Below are positions 7,701 through 16,147 of a stretch of 22,669 bases of DNA, piece by piece. Position 1 is the stretch's first letter; each line of letters begins with the position of its first letter. This DNA is from Blattamonas nauphoetae (taxonomy: Eukaryota; Preaxostyla; Oxymonadida). The stretch is from positions 1 to 22,669 of the forward strand of contig JARBJD010000696.1 of NCBI GenBank assembly GCA_033064195.1, in the 5' to 3' direction. Position numbers and translations under genes: made by a program. The notes beneath the pieces were generated by a model that saw only the letters and a list, made by a program, of their open reading frames with translations, ran no database searches and was not told where the DNA came from.

Positions 7701-9145
7701 AGTTTGTATCCAGTTAATTTCTCAGGATCAACAATGAACATCACATGAAGGAGAGTTGCAGTACGCGGAATCATCAGAAGTGGGAGAACTCTTGCATCAT
7801 CATTTTCGTTGACATACGATTGACTGAGGAAATACTTCTTCTTGTCTTCATCATATTCATAGATATGAACTGTAATATTGAATAATTGCATTGTTTTCTC
7901 CATGTCTGATGCAATATCGAATCCAGGATATTTTCGCAATTGTTCAGTGAATTGAGAAGAAGTGAGATTGGTGAGATTCATCCATTTGGTGAACAGTTTG
8001 TATGCTTCGGTGTTTCTCATTTTAATTGATATCTTCTTTCCTTGAACCTCAGGAAGAGTAAGGAATGATCGTGCTTGAAATAAGCAGATGTTGAACTCAG
8101 AATCAATGTATCGAATGTTTCTCGTTTTGATATGTTCAGTGAGAATTGCATTTGCTTTTCCTGCAACTGGAAATCGATAAACTGCAACTAGAATGGAATG
8201 GAAGGCAATGAACATTGTCTTTGTGTCCATCAGTGTTCTCTCTTGTGATTCCTTGATGAGATTGATCGCGTACATGGAATACTCATTGATGTCTCCTGAA
8301 CTTCTAATCACAGTTGGGAAACTTTTTGATGTATTCTCCAGTTCTGGTCTGAAATCATTGTACAGTGTCTCATCTTTGTCTTTTCTCTCAACGATCTTTC
8401 CAAAGTCAATGCTGATCTTGAATGGACGATCCTTCTCTTTGTCGAAGACTGCCTTGATGAAGGTGGTGATTTCCTCAACGTTTTTCAAATGATTGTGGAA
8501 GTACAACTGATAAGGTTTTCCATTCTCTTCAACCTTCTCGACCTCATTCTTTCTGAACTTCTTTCGTGCATTTGTCAGACACTCATTGAAGGCAATTTTG
8601 TCTCTTGGTTCAGCAAGTAAGATGCATTCATTGAATCCATCAAATTGCTTCACTTTTCTCGATTCCATCTGTTCATTCTTTTTCTGAATGATCAACAGAT
8701 TCTTCATCCAGTGATCCATCAGTTTCTCTTCAATTGATTTCAGTTTCTTTGTGATCTTGAACACTTGTTTTTTCAATTCAGTTTCGTTCACTCTTGGATT
8801 TGCTTTCATGTCAATGATGATTACGTTTTTATCCTCTTCATTCATCATTGCATTGTTGTTTGTTTCATTCTGTTTCTGAATGAATTGAGCTTGTTCCATT
8901 TGTCGTTGGTTTCTAACTTCTTGAAGGAATTTTGGCATTAAATTGATATTAAGATATGCTGTTGGATTAGGATTTCGATATCCAACATCTGGGTGTTGAA
9001 GCATTGCCAGGAGAAATGAATAGTGATGTTGCTTGTTTGGGCTGTCAGGTTTGTATGTTCGACCATCAGTAAATGCAAATTGAGTGTTTGGAAAGAGTTC
9101 TCTAACCTCTCTAATTTGTTCCTTCACTTTCCAGAGTTGTGTCAT
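4739..9145 (-). CDS. protein-primed family B DNA polymerase (pPolB) of element A
   Basis: A 1468-residue replicative polymerase of the protein-primed PolB family, expected to copy the linear element from terminal-protein-bound ends. The 3'-5' exonuclease motifs are DFE (D561), FNSSRFD and YNIRDV. The polymerase motifs are DFNSLYPS (D1021), KTNLNGSYG, GDTDS and KCY. The N-terminal ~450 residues hold a helical region and an OTU-like stretch (FNICLFQA). An HNH-like cysteine cluster (CYICK, LDRIDNSKGH, CCDYCN) is inserted between exonuclease and palm. The frame is fully open. The start at 9145 has the TAGTAAATG context also seen for the B copy. The first ~95 residues differ strongly from B, while most of the rest is near-identical. 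Confidence 0.95.
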   Translation of the reverse strand: MTQLWKVKEQIREVRELFPNTQFAFTDGRTYKPDSPNKQHHYSFLLAMLQHPDVGYRNPNPTAYLNINLMPKFLQEVRNQRQMEQAQFIQKQNETNNNAMMNEEDKNVIIIDMKANPRVNETELKKQVFKITKKLKSIEEKLMDHWMKNLLIIQKKNEQMESRKVKQFDGFNECILLAEPRDKIAFNECLTNARKKFRKNEVEKVEENGKPYQLYFHNHLKNVEEITTFIKAVFDKEKDRPFKISIDFGKIVERKDKDETLYNDFRPELENTSKSFPTVIRSSGDINEYSMYAINLIKESQERTLMDTKTMFIAFHSILVAVYRFPVAGKANAILTEHIKTRNIRYIDSEFNICLFQARSFLTLPEVQGKKISIKMRNTEAYKLFTKWMNLTNLTSSQFTEQLRKYPGFDIASDMEKTMQLFNITVHIYEYDEDKKKYFLSQSYVNENDDARVLPLLMIPRTATLLHVMFIVDPEKLTGYKLCPYRQSRGFQVKDTNFKRYYEKHLAECKELDGKHVKKISLDKTPRPYVPHILNNRTNEFLMARKRQNEFKPTQYYITYDFETMEDLILDNLFSDDNTQLISHLKPLSVASAIKTKSGVKSIYFDLRDGKDFVKQWIRELFRYAETVRDDNYYEDPEIPSQNEVSVIGFNSSRFDINLIFRDLVDKDWKVVSFLGSTTKYKQVLIRHEKTQQVLRFIDMMSYTGPMTLDNAVKAFGGKTTLQKSLFAYESFDSSDYDTVLSKQEPFSKYEFYSSLNNSEMSDTDYQLYLDDWNKQGFKNRWEYLRFYNIRDVECMIAPLDNLIDLNFQYKVDMLHNLSLSANASAIKYACAYKDFDIDADYNECDESGPIKITKQYWKYKVEGYRYQDQKAHRNTDNNVTEADYDWFEQKCKRVCYICKCHFTQAVKPTLDRIDNSKGHSKENVKICCDYCNTYKSDHDEYLTRLRIQLKKYCIWKSFPMTLTHAQTYHKLRAAVTGGLSNVQHRQNIKNVTPINHFKFENGKVISTDTEHKMTHVCGVDFNSLYPSAFSSIKNKNNPYTKHRMYMPGRCLYTATGDKECREIVEDKNQKTLFVAELKGHIDEKYINEFINFPPIFRNIVVNTTEENIGEKTYSLMKKHGLKTDDKQRKLTQLLSTHNQYMFFSTYYLWFLIDYCHFIVDDIKTVMVFSRHAGFEPFVTSFMNDRIEAMKVGNKGKEQFCKTNLNGSYGYDGMNTEKYNSITICNEKRTYLKQMMKGFVATREINDDNYIVIEDREKASCKTCLQEAVFTLDNAKFWYLNFIYNFMYKCLDMNKIHFCEGDTDSAYWAICGDPNAGIHQQFEHVIADKEFYDAHKYEWFPNPEKGVDDEKKLLGLAIEKEGEQMICLAPKCYSLDEKCKIKGVSLKKTTITSNDYVKCLNGEKTVTTTLNFQTRRVHSDDDTNGFEIAKIQQQKLSLSGIHLKAIVLENESCPPFIHGLKATDYIIE
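7200..7453 (-). other. 254-bp tract identical to 17804-18057
   Basis: Read base by base, this part of A's polymerase (reverse complement) is identical to 17804-18057 of B, ending at single mismatches on both sides. Neighbouring stretches differ at roughly 5-12% of sites. It covers the ExoI-ExoII region of the polymerase. Confidence 0.75.
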
Positions 9146-9182
9146 TTACTACGAATTAAAAAAATAAAAAATAAAAAAAGTT
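9146..9182 (-). promoter_or_regulatory. T-rich start signal of polymerase A
   Basis: On the minus strand the ATG is preceded by TTTTTTTAATTCGTAGTAA. Element B's polymerase has TTTTTTAATTTGTAGTAA at the same position. The run of T blocks followed by TAAATG is the clearest form of the start signal shared by these genes. Confidence 0.6.
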
Positions 9183-9188
9183 GAGTGA

Positions 9189-9542
9189 TTATTTGGGCTT
9201 CCTCAAATGTGGCTTCTTCTTTGCCTTCAGCCACGAATCTAGTCGCACTTTGAAAACTTCAGTACTACCAATCTCTCGATATGTGAATGGAGTTAGAACC
9301 TGCTTGTACTCACCGACGAGCTCACAGTTGTACTTCCTCAGTTCATTCTCAACAAACGATTGAGTGTAGTGTCGACGTTGTGACATGTGTGGTCTGTTTC
9401 CTTGATTCCACAACTTTGGTTTTATTCTCCACTCAACACCTTCATGAACATAGATGACTGGTTCTGTACTCCGGACATACTCAGAAACAAGTTCACAGTT
9501 CTCTTTTTTCATTGATTCAATCAACTTTTCTCTCGGGTTCAT
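9189..9542 (-). CDS. small protein with two DUF723-like repeats
   Basis: A 117-residue protein. I chose the ATG at 9542 (MNPREK) over the longer frame because element B's copy begins MNPT. It is built of two similar ~50-residue units. Unit 1 (~7-57) has NCELVSEY, then EWRIKPKLWNQGNRPH; unit 2 (~62-117) has NCELVGEY, then FKVRLDSWLKAKKKPH. The pattern resembles the DUF723-type domains (xxLxSEYxxxxxxxxxxxxGHEWxxxPxxW) that often accompany HNH nucleases, but without their zinc cysteines. It is basic, so DNA binding is plausible. It is the most proximal gene, just upstream of PolB. A terminal-protein or replication-accessory role is a guess from position. Confidence 0.7.
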   Translation of the reverse strand: MNPREKLIESMKKENCELVSEYVRSTEPVIYVHEGVEWRIKPKLWNQGNRPHMSQRRHYTQSFVENELRKYNCELVGEYKQVLTPFTYREIGSTEVFKVRLDSWLKAKKKPHLRKPK

Positions 9543-10260
9543 TTTATACAAAAAAAAAGTCAAAACAATTTTGGAAACAATGAAATTATGTTCAATCACT
9601 TTCTTTCTTTTTACCAACATATTCTAGAGCCGACAATGTCAATAACACTTTCCTTGTATTTTCCAAAAAATAACCAAAATATGGGATCGATCACTCATGT
9701 TCTCGAAAGTTGTTATTCGTTCTGGCAATCCGTGTTTTGGATTCCTCTGATGCTCAGGATTGACACAGTATGCTTCATTTTTTCACTTTTACCAACTTTT
9801 TCTGAGATTTTCAAGGTTGAAGGATCGTTCGCAGATCTCGAAACTTTTGTGTAAAATTGAGTATGTCTCCTTCATTTTCTCGTCATTTCAGGTCGGTTTG
9901 AGCTATTTTTAGTCTAACATTCACGTTATGTTCGTTCGTTATTGTTTCATTTTTGTCACCTGTTCGTTCCTCTTTTTCTCAGTGTTTATTCTTTTTGGTC
10001 TCTTCATTCATGTTTCTTTCGTTCACACCTTTTCTCAACTACACTGGACTAATCTCCGTTTATTCAACTTTCCGAAGTTTTGCAGAGATCCGCAATTCAA
10101 CGGTCGCGTTGAGATCTCGAAACTTTTATGTAAAATTCAACATTTCACTGACTTATTTGAAATCTTTTTGTTCTTTCTAAGACATAAAAAGGTGAAGACA
10201 GACTCAAATCACACAATTGGTGCCACATTTCACACCGTTTTTGACGATCACCATTTCACC
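9543..10260. repeat. degenerate ~140-bp repeats at proximal end of element A
   Basis: No gene is seen here. The block GATCTCGAAACTTTT recurs at 9834 and 10113, 279 bp apart, that is two units of ~140 bp. The strand is pyrimidine-rich, so its complement is the GAATGAAGTGAGAA-type sequence found in the right-hand array. Small frames here are low-complexity artefacts. The stretch adjoins the inverted repeat at 10.29 kb and is probably part of the terminal region. Confidence 0.5.
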
Positions 10261-10289
10261 ATCTGATATTATCCTTGCCCGTTTCGTTT

Positions 10290-11335
10290 TACCTTTTTTC
10301 ACCTTCTTTTTGTCCAATTATGTGAAAAAAACAATGAAAAACCGAACATAATTATGTGCTAAAGTGGGTGAGATGACGGAACAAACGCTTGTAAATTGAG
10401 AGGAATGAGAGATCAATTCGAGCGAATGAAATGGTAAACGTGGAAGGTGAGGTGAGAGAAAGAAGGGGCTGAAGTGGCGTACAAACATCAAAATACAGTG
10501 AAAAGTTGTGAAGTGAAAAGTCGTAAAGTCAACATTGTGAGACAACAAATGTATGAAACAAATTGAAATTTCAACCATAGCTTCCTTGTATGGTCCAAAA
10601 GGACCTACAATAGGTGAAAATGCGATAAAAAAAGTTTCAAGAGACAAGTAGTGTGAAAATGGTGTCTTCAAGATGGTGAAGTGAAAAACGGTCATAAAAA
10701 GTGAACTAATGTCACGAGGTGAGAAAAAATCTCTGAAAAGCCTCGGATGAACATAATTGTGAAGTGGAAGAAGCGAAAATAGTGAGAAATGAAAATTGAA
10801 GAAAAAATGTCTGAACGATGAGGTGTCAAAAGTTTTCCGAGATGAATGACACCAAAAGGCGTCAACAAGCAGTTTAACACACAAAAGCACCATAAGAGGG
10901 CAAAAAGTGATCAAAAGGACATAGTCCCGAACGTCCATACCTTTTCATGGAAAAATCGACTCGTAAAAAATCTCAATGGGTCGGATCAAACTTTTTTTTC
11001 AGAAAGTGCTTTTTATCGAAAATCCTACCTTTCAAAATGATTTCCGTCACAATCAAACGTGTTTGAACACAATTTGAGCCATAAAGCAGTTCATAGTAGC
11101 AAAATCGCAACATCGACTTTTTTGGTCACTTTTTGGACCAAAGTTCGGTACGTAACTCCACGAATTCTCAACCGATTTTGATCAAACCTCTTTTGGTCGA
11201 CGACCGACTATGTCCCCGAGATTTTAGAATTTTTTCAGAATTTTTCGAAGTGGTTCAACTGTTGGTTTCAATGGATTTGTGTGAAAAAGGGAAAAAACTT
11301 GAAAAATCGATGTTGACCTGAACATTTTTGATCTC
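10290..11335. repeat. left arm of long imperfect inverted repeat
   Basis: The arm is inverted relative to ~12650-13760. Clear anchors are CGACTCGTAAAAA and TGGGTCGGATCAAA near 10958-10990, matching the complement of 13057-13092. GGTACGTA, GAATTCTCAACCGATTTT at 11150-11180 match ~12860-12900. CTTTTTGTCCAATTA near 10310 matches ~13720-13735. Identity is patchy, roughly 65-85% by eye. Similarity fades inward past 11335 and continues weakly outward. The 206-residue minus-strand frame here is not coding-like. It is likely the proximal terminal repeat of A. Confidence 0.75.
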
Positions 11336-11504
11336 ATTGTTGACAAGAATCAATACAAACAACGTTCGGAATCATTCAAATCGTTTCTGAGCATTTGAAG
11401 GTCAGGTGGACCTCTCAAATAATTGCTGATTGTGCAATTGGGGCTTCTGGGAATGTCAATTTGCTTTGAAAGAACAACAGAATGATCACACCGATTGTTG
11501 TGTC

Positions 11505-12011
11505 AATCGGCATTATGATTTTGTCAAACATGGTCAAAATGAACTACCATCAAACTACAAAGAAGTTAGCAATGAAGAAGCAAAGAAGAAGCGACTGAAT
11601 CAACCATTTGCAATAATGAAGAAACTTGCTGGAGAATGGATGAATAATGTATTAAAGTTATATCGCGCCAACAAAACAAATCCAGTTGATACCAGCAAAG
11701 GTGTGATTCACAATATTGTGTTCAATTCTATTCAATCCAAAGTTGGTTCAATGTTGTGGGATCAATGGCTTACAGATAATGTTCAAGGCTACGATCGTAC
11801 TTCAGACGAATGGAAGAAAATCAAACAAAGAAAAGACTTTAAGGAACGGGTTTATCCACGATTTTATCAATTGATCGAGAGTGATAAAACATATTTGGAA
11901 CAATTCTTCAATCACTATTCAGCTGACATATCAACAATTGCTAATGATATTAAAGGAAAAGCATACCAAACAAGAGATATCACCACATACCAATCTCAAA
12001 TGCCAGACTAA
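11505..12011 (+). pseudogene. 3' part of the 360-residue Maverick gene (fragment C)
   Basis: This matches the C-terminal half of the element A protein at 482-1564. Shared blocks include QPFAIMKK, NVLKLYRA, VFNSIQSKV, WDQWL and the final STxxN region, at about 50-55% residue identity by eye. The open frame reaches back to 11430, but the codons before ~11505 do not match A and are not taken as gene sequence. The 5' part of the gene is not present. A related small gene follows, as in A. Confidence 0.7.
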
Positions 12012-12077
12012 TATCGATTTGCTCAGTTGCAGAAACAAATGGGAGAAGTTGAAAGTGAAAATGAAAGTGGAGATTAA

Positions 12078-12115
12078 AAACATAAATATATATTTTTTTA
12101 TTTTAATAGAAAGTG
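12078..12115 (+). promoter_or_regulatory. T-rich spacer before small distal gene (C); A copy at 571-606
   Basis: The spacer reads AACATAAATATATATTTTTT, then TATTTTAATAGAAAGTG before ATG. The minus-strand copy in element A (571-606) is nearly the same (ATATATATTTTTTATTTT). Non-coding spacer conserved between copies whose proteins differ much more is good evidence that it is a functional start signal. Confidence 0.55.
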
Positions 12116-12517
12116 ATGCAACCACTTCTAAGTTGTCAATTTACGAAACGCACAAGTTCTTCTTCAGTACCAACATCAATCACCAACAATGTCATCATCG
12201 ACAATAAAGGTTCGAATTCTGGAAGGTTAAATAGTGAGGAAAGTGCTAATGTGGAGATGGAGAGCGAACGAGGTGCTTACCATCCACCGCTGGAGACATA
12301 TCCATCAGCTCCCATTCAATGTCGAACAATTCCGCTACGAGAATACGAATCTAATATTGCAGCATTCAAAGATCAACTATTGCTTGTGTACAAGAACGCA
12401 TTCGCTTGTGAAAAGAAACTATTGAATAATCTCATTGAACCATCGAAGAAACTGATCACAAACCAAAGTGATTTATGTGCACTGATTGCTACACTCACTG
12501 GGATCAAAGTAGTATAG
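12116..12517 (+). CDS. small distal Maverick protein (fragment C copy)
   Basis: An open frame of 133 residues from the ATG at 12116. Its N-terminus is Ser/Thr-rich (SSSSVPTSITNNVIIDN) and its helical C-terminal part is conserved with the copy at 1-570 in A (NIAAFKDQLLLVYKNAFACE). No known domain is recognised. Similarity to A's copy fades around 12530, near where the inverted repeat region begins, so the natural length of the gene is uncertain. Whether this copy is expressed is unknown, since fragment C has none of the other element genes. Confidence 0.5.
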   Translation: MQPLLSCQFTKRTSSSSVPTSITNNVIIDNKGSNSGRLNSEESANVEMESERGAYHPPLETYPSAPIQCRTIPLREYESNIAAFKDQLLLVYKNAFACEKKLLNNLIEPSKKLITNQSDLCALIATLTGIKVV

Positions 12518-12649
12518 TAGACGATTTGGGAACCAGATTGAAATAGTCATTGAAATCAGAAACGAAAAGTCAATTCCAATTGACCATTTCTAAATCTTGT
12601 ATTAAAAGGAATTTAGGCCATTTCAATGATGCCAATATTTGACCTAAAT

Positions 12650-13760
12650 TCCAGAAATATGTCCAATATTTTGACCTCATTTTAAGCGTCAATTTTGAAG
12701 CAAATTTTTGTCATAATCCAAAAATGTTGTCACTTTTTTCGATGTTTTTTCACTTTTGAACTCGAACAAAGTGAATCCAACTTGAGAACCACTTCGAAAA
12801 AAATCGAAAAAAATTCTAAAATGTCGGGGACGATGTGAGTCGTCGATCAAAACAATTCTGATGAAAATCGGTTGAGAATTCGTGGAGCTACGTACCGAAC
12901 TGTGGTCAAAAAAGTGACCAAAAAGTCGATTTTCAGATTTCGCTACTAACCACTACTTTATGTCTCAAAACCACCTCAAACATCTTCTAAAATTACAAAA
13001 TCGATTTTGAAAGGTGAGAGTCGCGATAAAAAACACTTTTTGGAAAAAATGTTTGATCCGACCCATTGAGGATTTTTACGAGTCGAATTTTTCGAGATAC
13101 GGTATGGACCCTGTCTTCCATCATCTTTCGCTCAGGAATCGTCCTCTTATGACGCCTTTTTGTGTTAGATCGGATAAGAACGCCTTCTGGCGACTTTAGG
13201 TATGAACCTTTTCACGTCACGATCCTTCGGACACTTTTTTGCCAATTTTCATTTTTAACGCTAGATCTTCTAAATTCTTCGCATTCGCGTCCTAGCGACG
13301 CTTTTTTGAGATTTCCTGTTTTCCCACTTCATTAGTCCTCTTTTTTTGCACACACCTTTGATTCACCACATTTTCACCTCACTTTCAGTCACCGTCATTT
13401 TTGTATGTGTTTTCACATATCATCCTCCCTTTCTCACGTTCTGAGGAGGGAGTGGCTGAATTTTTTAACACTTTTGTTCGGTACTTTTTCTATAAAGTTG
13501 ATTTTACGTCTTTTTCCCCATATCTTGTCCGTATGTTTGTTTTAACAAAAACTCATTTCAGCATATTGTATCACTCATCTTCTTTGTTCCATTTCACCAC
13601 TTATCCGTTCATAAGACACTCTCATTTACCTCATTTCACAACCCTTTTTTCCGTCGTTCACACCTCACGCGCACATCATTATGTCTTCATTGTTTTTGAC
13701 TTTTTTGCTTAATTTGACAAAAAGAGATTGAAACAAGGTACAATGAAGTGAGCAAGTACA
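12650..13760. repeat. right arm of long imperfect inverted repeat
   Basis: This is the partner of 10290-11335 (anchors given there). It contains no convincing gene; the short frames at 13014 and 13401 are inside repeat sequence. Outward it passes directly into the ~140-bp tandem units. It is probably the outer part of element B's proximal terminal repeat, or else the terminal repeat of fragment C. Confidence 0.75.
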
Positions 13761-13799
13761 ATAGTGAATGGTGAAGTGGATGAAGTGAGAATTGAGGTA

Positions 13800-15640
13800 C
13801 ACTAATGTGTTTTATGAACGCGTTCATCGAAATTTCGCATAAAAAGAGCAAACAAAAGTGAATGAAGTGAGAATCAAGCGATAAAGTGAAGTGAGGAACG
13901 AAAGAAACGAGAAGATCAAAACCAACGAGATCCTGGTTCAGAAATGAGTTTTATGAACGCGTGAATCGAAATTTCACAAACAAAGAGCAAACAAAAGTGA
14001 ATGAAGTGGCAATCAAACAATAAAGTGAAGTGAGGGACGAAAGAAACGAGGAGAGTAAAAAACGACGAGATCAAGGTTACAAAATGATTTTTATGCGCGA
14101 ACGAAACCAATGTAGTCTAATCCATGTGAACTGAGTTTAGAAAAACATACTTGTGAATCTTAAAACATAATTGGAGAATTGATATTGAGCGGGCACTGTG
14201 GATTGTTTCTATTGTGTTCATAATTGAATTTTAGAATTAGATAAATAAAAAACAAGAGAATACCAGTTTAGTTCCAGTTGTGAGACATCCTTTGCGACCA
14301 TAAACAGCAATGCTTCACTCGATTGGATGGTCACTCTTCAGTCCGCTTTATCTGGTACACAAATTGATTTTAAGAAAGAATGAATGTGGAAACAGAGGAT
14401 ACCAATTTCAATCCTTCAGTGACACATTCTTTCGAATTCTAAAACACCATACTGTACCTCAGATGTGAGGATCATTGACATCGAGTTAACTATGGGTTTT
14501 AAAAAGTGAACTAATCAAAAAACGTGAGCATACCAGGTTCATTTCGGTAATGCCACATTCTGTGAACGATAAAGCGCGATCGTGTACCCAATTCGAAGGT
14601 GACTGTTTTGATCGTTTCGATCTGGTACACTACTTGTTTTTAGGAAAGAATGAGCAAAGAAAGTGAACAAACCGGTTAATCTCCAGTCGGATCCACATTG
14701 ATCAGAGCCTAAAACACCGTGCTGTACCTGAATGAAGAAGACTGAAAAGAGCAAAATTGAGTCCGAGAATGAGTTTTATCAAAAGAGAAGAGTTAAAATG
14801 AGAAAGTCAAAAGAGGGAGAACATGAATTCAAGGTCAATAGAAAGTAAAACAAAGCGGCGTACCTTCTGAATCAAAATCGACGATCGATCGAGAAATTTC
14901 GAGCACCAAAAAGTTGATCAAAAATTTTAGAACTCATGTTCAACTTTAATTTTTGAAAAAAGTGAGAGACAATGAAGAGAAAATAAGAATGAAGTGACAA
15001 TGAAAATCCAAGAGTGAAGTGGAGAGAGAAAAAGAGAAGACAAAAGGTGAAGTGAAAATGACGGTACAAGAATGAGTCTTAGGAAAAGATTAAACAAAAA
15101 AGAGAACAAACAAGTAAAAATTCTTCGGTGAAACACACTTTCGAGAAGGAAGAGGTGATAGTCCGTCGGAGTCGAGATGATCAGTTGGTGAGAGGTCAGA
15201 AAAGAAATTTAAAAAGAGATGATCAAAAAAGAAGAGCAAACAAGTTGTTTGTCAGAAGGGAAACATACTTTCCAGAGATAAGAAGCGATACTTCATCAGC
15301 TGTGAGAGGTCGAGTTTGGTCCGATCAGATCGAGTACAAGAGAAAGTTTTATGAAGAGATTTATCAATGGTGAGAACAAACCTTTCATGAATGAGTCAGA
15401 AAAGAAATTTCAGAAGCTAAAACCAAGTGATGTACCTGGACGAGAGGAGAAGAAAAAAGTGAAGGATCGAGAACAAGAATGAAGAGACAAAAAAGAAGAG
15501 AGAACAAATGTGAAAGTAGAAAGAGAAACACACCTAAACGAAACAGTAAAGAGTCGTCAGGAATGAGATGAGAGGATCATGTCCCATTGAAGTACTTTCT
15601 CCGATCAAACAAGACTGATCGAACCCATCGATGACAGGAT
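13800..15640 (+). repeat. degenerate ~140-bp tandem repeat array
   Basis: The region is gene-free and made of diverged units. TTTTATGAACGCG starts at 13810 and 13949, and a related TTTTTATGCGCG at 14088, so the period is 139-140 bp. The phase continues as ATACCAGTTT (~14260), ATACCAATTT (~14399), ATACCAGGTT (~14530) and ACCGGTTAAT (~14669), with paired CTGTACCT and CTGGTACAC blocks. Later units become hard to follow but GTACCT and GAATGAGT recur to ~15440. It is purine-rich (GAAGTGAG type). The small frames in it are artefacts. Confidence 0.65.
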
Positions 15641-15683
15641 CGAAGTCTCGGAAGATCACCAACGATAAAATCACGAATGAAAA

Positions 15684-15714
15684 TTTATTTTTTGAATTTT
15701 TTAATTTGTATTAA
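15684..15714 (+). promoter_or_regulatory. T-rich start signal of small proximal gene, element B
   Basis: GAATTTTTTAATTTGTATTAA lies directly before ATG. It matches GGATTTTTTAATTTGTAGTAA before the polymerase of the same element at all but two positions, although the genes are unrelated, which marks it as a shared promoter or start element rather than chance. Confidence 0.6.
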
Positions 15715-16104
15715 ATGAATCCAACTGCGATGTACAACGAAAGACGTCGAGTATGTTCAGAACAAGCATTAATTGAATCAATGAAAGAAGAGAACTGTTC
15801 GCTAGTCCCTGAGTATGTCAGAAATAATGTGCCGGTGACGTATGTTCATGAGGGAGTTGAATGGAGAATAAAACCAAAGTTGTGGAATCAAGGAAACAGA
15901 CCTCACAATGCGAAACGTCGACACTACACTCAATCGTTTGTGGAGAATGAATTGAAGAAATTCAACTGTGAGCTCGTAGGTGAGTACACCAAAGTTCTGG
16001 TTCCATTCACTTATCGAGAGAGTGGCGGAAGTGAAGTGTTCAGAATTAGACTTGATTCCTGGCTAAAGGCAACGATAAAGCCCCATCAGAGAAAACAGAA
16101 ATAA
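15715..16104 (+). CDS. small protein with two DUF723-like repeats, element B
   Basis: A 129-residue homologue of 9189-9542. It has the same duplicated layout (SLVPEYV, then GVEWRIKPKLWNQGNRPH; NCELVGEY, then SEVFRIRLDSWLKA, KPH). The extra ~12 residues after MNPT (to about residue 16) are absent from A. It is basic, with a high content of Arg/Lys at the C-terminus. It ends 43 bp before the polymerase start, in the same orientation. Conservation between A and B outside the insertion shows a real gene. Function is unknown; nucleic-acid binding is likely from charge and the resemblance to DUF723. Confidence 0.72.
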   Translation: MNPTAMYNERRRVCSEQALIESMKEENCSLVPEYVRNNVPVTYVHEGVEWRIKPKLWNQGNRPHNAKRRHYTQSFVENELKKFNCELVGEYTKVLVPFTYRESGGSEVFRIRLDSWLKATIKPHQRKQK

Positions 16105-16110
16105 ACGCTC

Positions 16111-16147
16111 AACTTTTTTTATTTTCGGATTTTTTAATTTGTAGTAA
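16111..16147 (+). promoter_or_regulatory. T-rich start signal of polymerase B
   Basis: The spacer between the small gene and PolB is little more than this box: ACTTTTTTTATTTTCGGA, then TTTTTTAATTTGTAGTAA and ATG. The ATG lies within TAAATG. Confidence 0.6.

Larger units (their letters stand above)
1..11335 (-). mobile_element. Maverick/Polinton element A (partial, runs off left edge)
   Basis: The strand is that of the polymerase and integrase. In order from the proximal end the element holds a small duplicated-domain gene, protein-primed PolB, two small genes, integrase, coiled-coil gene, ATPase on the other strand, a 360-residue gene and a small distal gene. PolB plus retroviral-type integrase plus packaging ATPase is diagnostic of Polintons/Mavericks. 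The right limit assumes that the inverted repeat ending near 11335 is this element's proximal terminal repeat; if that repeat belongs to fragment C, element A ends nearer 9.8-10.3 kb. The distal end is outside the window. The large frames are open and about two small genes look broken, so the copy appears young but not whole. Confidence 0.85.
11410..12620 (+). mobile_element. Maverick fragment C (distal gene pair only)
   Basis: A short stretch lies between the two inverted repeats and is related to the distal end of element A. It holds the 3' part of the 360-residue gene and the small gene that follows it, in the same order and with the same T-rich spacer. It is more diverged from A in protein sequence than A is from B, so it represents a third copy and probably an older or different subfamily. 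It may be a scrap caught between the outer ends of A and B, or the core of an internally deleted element whose terminal repeats are the flanking inverted repeats. Confidence 0.7.

Noticed and set aside
9588-10266. Several plus-strand frames of 75-112 residues
   Set aside because: They overlap each other, are Phe-rich and follow the ~140-bp repeat composition, so they look like chance frames.
10318-10938. 206-residue minus-strand open frame in the left inverted repeat
   Set aside because: It is Phe/His/Ser/Leu-rich from pyrimidine-rich repeat DNA, has no counterpart reading in the matching right arm, and shows no domain.
13800-15640. CRISPR-like array
   Set aside because: Units are ~140 bp, diverged and contiguous, with no short identical repeats separated by unique spacers, and the context is eukaryotic.
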